7,241 nucleotides of DNA, from assembly GCA_021413535.1 (NCBI GenBank), contig JAIOQF010000357.1:1-7241 (forward strand), written 5' to 3'. A model generated the notes under the pieces. The model searched no databases. It worked only from the letters and a program-made list of their open reading frames with translations, and was not told the DNA's origin. Below, one piece after another: positions 6,614 to 7,241 of the stretch; the first letter of the stretch is position 1, and every line of letters starts with the position of its first letter. The position numbers were made by a program, and so were the translations under genes. Source of the DNA: Verrucomicrobiota bacterium. GTDB taxonomy: Bacteria; Verrucomicrobiota; Verrucomicrobiia; Verrucomicrobiales; Verrucomicrobiaceae.

Positions 6614-7241
6614 ATGATGAACGCGAAACTCCTGATCACTCTGTCTGCGATCACCGCACTGTGTCTCACGACTGCCACTCTATCAGCGGCCAGCTTCACG
6701 GAAGCAAAAGTCACCCGCTTGGAGAAGGATGTAAAAATCCTCAAGGAAAACGCCGCACCCCGCACCGCCAGCGTGGGAGACAATGTCAACGCCGTCTCCT
6801 CTGTGGCCACCGGCCCCAGCTCGCGCGCGGAACTTAAATTCCCGGACAACTCCCTCACCCGCCTCGGAGCCAACTCGCGATTCACCATCCGCGGCCAAGG
6901 CCACACCATCGATCTCGACAAAGGCGTGCTGTTGTTTGAGGTGCCGGAAAAACTACGCGATGCCAAGGTGCGCACCGCTGCCGTGACCGCCGCCGTGACC
7001 GGTGGCACGGTCGTGTTCGAATTAGGACCCCCATTAAAAGTCATGTGCATCGAAGGCACCGTGGATTTGTATTTCAACAACGACCCAACAAAATTCATCA
7101 CACTCCACGCCGGCCAGATGACCATCAAGCCGGACAATGCCACTGATTTCGGTGCGGTAGTGGAATTCGATCTGAAATTGATGCTCAGGACTTCCAAGCT
7201 GCTCAGCGGCGATGGCGAACCGAACGCCAAGGAGATCGCCG
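6614..7241 (+). CDS. Exported FecR-domain protein (3' partial)
   Basis: The frame runs off the window end; 209 residues are visible. An N-terminal signal peptide (MMNAKLLITLSAITALCLTTATLSAAS, cleavage near 26) is followed by EAKVTRLEKDVKILKENAAPRTASVGD (30-56) and a FecR domain (about 58-155). Typical FecR features are SSRAELKFPDNSLTRLGANSRF (69-90), LDKGVLLFEVP (101-111), VRTAAVTAAVTGGTVVFE (119-136) and the IEGTV turn (146-150). Classical FecR proteins have a cytoplasmic anti-sigma segment and one membrane helix; here the domain follows a signal peptide directly, and no sigma-factor gene is seen. It is therefore probably a periplasmic or lipid-free exported protein rather than an anti-sigma regulator. 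Start could be ATG 6614 or 6617. It lies 18 bases after the barrel gene and likely shares its transcript. Its C-terminal part is unknown. Confidence 0.85.
   Translation, partial: MMNAKLLITLSAITALCLTTATLSAASFTEAKVTRLEKDVKILKENAAPRTASVGDNVNAVSSVATGPSSRAELKFPDNSLTRLGANSRFTIRGQGHTIDLDKGVLLFEVPEKLRDAKVRTAAVTAAVTGGTVVFELGPPLKVMCIEGTVDLYFNNDPTKFITLHAGQMTIKPDNATDFGAVVEFDLKLMLRTSKLLSGDGEPNAKEIA

Noticed and set aside
6592..7230. A 212-codon - strand open frame at the window end
   Set aside because: It is antisense to the FecR-domain gene, whose product has a signal peptide and clear family motifs. The reverse product is serine-rich with no recognisable domain.

Overview
The window looks like a chromosomal stretch from a member of the Verrucomicrobiota, perhaps the Verrucomicrobiales. 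This is inferred from gene content, because no marker suitable for firm placement is present. The clues are an exported sialate O-acetylesterase-like enzyme with a fibronectin III domain and a terminal DPDxDGIPNLLE calcium-loop module, and a CHASE2 cyclase beside an outer-membrane barrel and an exported FecR-domain protein. GC-rich coding DNA and few Shine-Dalgarno sites also fit. Nothing suggests a plasmid, prophage, CRISPR array or insertion sequence.

Layout: (1) Positions 1-1641, + strand, hold the 3' part of a secreted SGNH/SASA-type carbohydrate esterase. (2) Positions 1642-2106 have no convincing gene. They hold a strong hairpin just after the esterase, an AT-rich stretch with a perfect 10-bp inverted repeat, a GC-rich palindromic island, and the terminator of the ribosomal-protein genes. 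(3) Positions 2107-2997, - strand, are the conserved rplM-rpsI pair (L13, S9), with a candidate promoter at 3025-3052. (4) Positions 3158-3322, + strand, are a predicted 54-residue single-pass membrane or exported protein. (5) Positions 3332-5485, - strand, encode a CHASE2-type transmembrane class III adenylate cyclase. (6) Divergent from it, after 135 bp, is a + strand pair: a signal-peptide outer-membrane beta-barrel (5621-6595) and, 18 nt later, an exported FecR-domain protein (6614 to the window end, incomplete).

The most interesting unit is 3332-7241. Three divergently arranged genes encode proteins predicted to sit in the outer membrane (barrel), the periplasm (FecR domain) and the inner membrane (CHASE2 sensor with cytoplasmic cyclase). 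They could form an envelope-to-cAMP signalling route. The protein families are recognised from sequence; the functional link between them is inference from gene order and predicted location.
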